Source: Rhodobacteraceae bacterium HLUCCO07
Lineage (GTDB): Bacteria; Pseudomonadota; Alphaproteobacteria; Rhodobacterales; Rhodobacteraceae
Length of the DNA stretch: 64,000 nucleotides
Direction of reading: 5' to 3'
Assembly: GCA_001314705.1 (NCBI GenBank)
Contig: LJSU01000028.1
Span: 1 to 64,000, forward strand
The notes under the pieces were generated by a model that worked only from the letters and a program-made list of their open reading frames with translations, made no database searches and was not told the origin of the DNA. Below, in pieces: positions 62,560 to 64,000 of the stretch (its first letter is position 1; every line of letters starts with the position of its first letter). The translations under genes were made by a program, and so were the position numbers.

Positions 62560-63789
62560 ATGCTCCGCTCCTTCGCCGCGATTTTGGCAACCTGCCTCGC
62601 CCTGTCGCTCGACGCGCAGGAGGCGACCCGTGATATCACCGGATCGCTGACATATCTGACGCGCATCGCCCTGCCGCCCGATGCCGAGGTTTCCGTCGCC
62701 GCGCGCGGTGCCTTTGACACGGTGCTGGGCGAAGTCCGGTTCGACACCGACGGGAATCAGGTGCCGCTGCCGTTCTCTCTGACCGTTCCCGACGGTCTTT
62801 CCGGGCATGTCGAAGCGCTCATCCACGTCGGCGGTGCGCCGCGCTGGATCATCCGCGACATTCTCTTTGACGCGAGTGACGGGCCGGTCGACCTGGGCGA
62901 ATTGGAGCTTGCGCCGATCACGCCGTTGGCCTTTGCAACGAAATACGATTGCAATGGCCGGCGGGTCACCTTGGGTGTCCTGAGTGACCGCGCGGTGCTG
63001 CGCGTGGACGGGCGCGATTTCGCGATGCAGGAGGCCGTTTCCGCCTCGGGTACACGGTATGCCGCCTCGGACGGGTCCGACACCGAATTCTGGTCCAAAG
63101 GCGACACGGCGATGCTGACCCTCGAAGGTCAGGACATGGGTCAATGTGTCAAAGCAATGCCCGAACCGCCCCTCTACCGTGCCGGCGGGAATGAACCCGG
63201 CTGGCATGTGCGGATCGGGGCCGATACGGTCGACCTCACTGCTGATTACGGTGCGCTGAGCCTGACCGCACCTCGCCCGGACGTGCAGGTCTCCCCCGGT
63301 GCCTATTTCTTCGACATGCCACAGCTCGATGCGCGCCTGACCGTGAAGGAACGACTCTGCTACGACGCAGCAACCGGGATGCCATATCCGCACACCGCCA
63401 CGCTCATGCTCGAAGATCACAACCTGAAAGGATGCGGCGGGAACCCGGGTAAGCTTTTGACCAGTGCCGAATGGCACATCGACGTTATCGCGGGGCAAGG
63501 CGTGATCGGGGATACAGAGATCACCATCGCCTTCGGACCTGATATGCGTATTTCGGGGTATACAGGCTGCAACCGCTTCATGGGCGGGTACAAACTGACC
63601 TGCGAGGGGCTGCGGCTTGGCCAGTTGGGGGTGACGATGATGGCGTGCCCCGAGGCGCAAATGGCGCAGGAACGCCGCGTTCTCGACGCGCTGGACGAGG
63701 TGCGACGGTTTGACATCGAAGCCAGCGGCAGACTGCTTCTTGTGGGCGTCGCCGAGGATGGGCCCCTCATGGCCGCCCATCGGCCCTGA
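62560..63789 (+). CDS. Envelope protein with YbaY, MliC, COG3650 and META domains
   Basis: A 409-residue exported protein (signal about 1-19). Four modules follow. Residues 25-120 are YbaY-like (GSLTYLTRIALPPDAEVSV). Residues 125-200 are MliC-like, with Cys131 and Cys196 and SASGTRYAASDGSDTEFWSKGD, the pattern of C-type lysozyme inhibitors. Residues 205-293 are COG3650-like (RAGGNEPGWHVRIG, and Cys267 with GCGG). Residues 297-405 are a META/HslJ domain (GYTGCNRFMGGY at 333-344 and MACP at 361-364). All four are envelope modules tied to stress or lysozyme resistance. The start is ATG 62560. Confidence 0.85.
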   Translation: MLRSFAAILATCLALSLDAQEATRDITGSLTYLTRIALPPDAEVSVAARGAFDTVLGEVRFDTDGNQVPLPFSLTVPDGLSGHVEALIHVGGAPRWIIRDILFDASDGPVDLGELELAPITPLAFATKYDCNGRRVTLGVLSDRAVLRVDGRDFAMQEAVSASGTRYAASDGSDTEFWSKGDTAMLTLEGQDMGQCVKAMPEPPLYRAGGNEPGWHVRIGADTVDLTADYGALSLTAPRPDVQVSPGAYFFDMPQLDARLTVKERLCYDAATGMPYPHTATLMLEDHNLKGCGGNPGKLLTSAEWHIDVIAGQGVIGDTEITIAFGPDMRISGYTGCNRFMGGYKLTCEGLRLGQLGVTMMACPEAQMAQERRVLDALDEVRRFDIEASGRLLLVGVAEDGPLMAAHRP

Positions 63790-63808
63790 GGGGCGCAGCA
63801 TTTGAATT

Positions 63809-63832
63809 GCCCGGCCAGAGCATCGGCCGGGC
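63809..63832. terminator. Bidirectional terminator-like hairpin (META gene / Hsp20)
   Basis: GCCCGGCC (63809-63816) pairs with GGCCGGGC (63825-63832) over an 8-base loop, flanked by AAT and ATT. It lies between convergent genes. Confidence 0.65.
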
Positions 63833-63860
63833 CATTGTCAAGCGGGTCGAAACGTGCCGA

Positions 63861-64000
63861 TCAGTTGACGGTTTCCGCGTCAACCACATCTTTCTCGACG
63901 AGATCATCGCCCTTGGTGATGGTGATCCGGCGCGGTTTCAACGCTTCGGGGATTTCGCGGATCAGATCAATATGCAGCATCCCGTCAGTATGGGTTGCGC
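63861..64000 (-). CDS. Hsp20 family small heat-shock protein (3' end, partial)
   Basis: The C-terminal 45 or so codons on the minus strand, from the right edge to TGA at 63863-63861. The peptide begins ATHTDGMLHIDLIREIPEA and continues KPRRITITKGDDLVEKDVVDAE. DGMLHIDLIREIPEALKPRRI is the end of an alpha-crystallin domain as in IbpA-like proteins. The start lies beyond the window, so length and regulation cannot be judged. Confidence 0.8.
   Translation of the reverse strand, partial: ATHTDGMLHIDLIREIPEALKPRRITITKGDDLVEKDVVDAETVN

Overview
The window is a GC-rich chromosomal segment of an alphaproteobacterium, most likely a member of the Rhodobacteraceae (Roseobacter group). The gene content supports this: a nirS operon with a TTAAC-N4-GTCAA NNR-type box, a TauR/Xsc/Pta sulfonate module, a DinB with an N-terminal zinc ribbon, a TIGR02300 acidic protein, a DUF1523-type cassette, and intergenic repeats of a kind seen in this family. 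Genes are densely packed with many 4-base ATGA/GTGA overlaps. I see no prophage, CRISPR array or defence island. The only clear mobile DNA is the 3' end of an IS5-type element at the left edge.

Left part (1-16 kb): IS end and zapE; an MFS transporter; a leftward run of arfB, an AEC transporter, a nitroreductase, fghA (formaldehyde/glutathione route), sthA, a YaiI protein, an EamA transporter and an ornithine-cyclodeaminase-like gene. Upstream of arfB is an unusual leader or small RNA: an 18-codon ORF with a Shine-Dalgarno sequence complementary to 12 nt of the 16S 3' end, a downstream anti-Shine-Dalgarno mimic and an intrinsic terminator. Then come yhhQ and an overlapping trio (UMF1-like MFS, mepA, phytase-like esterase), yggT and recQ.

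Middle (16-29.8 kb): yaaA; a hybrid histidine kinase divergent from a very large PAN-domain alpha-2-macroglobulin gene that overlaps pbpC (periplasmic defence and peptidoglycan repair); a thiolase; a YgjP metallopeptidase; a TIGR02300 protein; tRNA-Ala(GGC).

Denitrification block (30-37.6 kb): a Dnr/NnrR-type Crp-Fnr regulator, nnrU, and nirS-nirE-nirC-nirF-nirD/L fusion-CbiX-like-small membrane protein. NirS is cytochrome cd1 nitrite reductase and the following genes make its heme d1, but nirJ and a second AsnC-type decarboxylase gene are not in the cluster. One NNR box lies midway between the divergent nnrU and nirS starts.

Right part (37.6-64 kb): sfsA, a CinA-like protein, a GNAT, an AhpD-like protein and an OmpA-like protein; a LysR regulator with a clear terminator; nfeD with an SPFH gene, divergent from dinB; a sulfoacetaldehyde module (citrate synthase, pta, xsc, tauR) with a TauR-like direct repeat upstream of tauR; a leftward six-gene cassette of largely unknown function built around an AAA+ ATPase, a TelA-like coiled-coil protein and two small membrane proteins; a Tat-exported cyclase; a P1 peptidase; an arylformamidase-like hydrolase; gabD; a four-domain envelope protein (YbaY, MliC, COG3650 and META modules); and the 3' end of an Hsp20 gene at the right edge.
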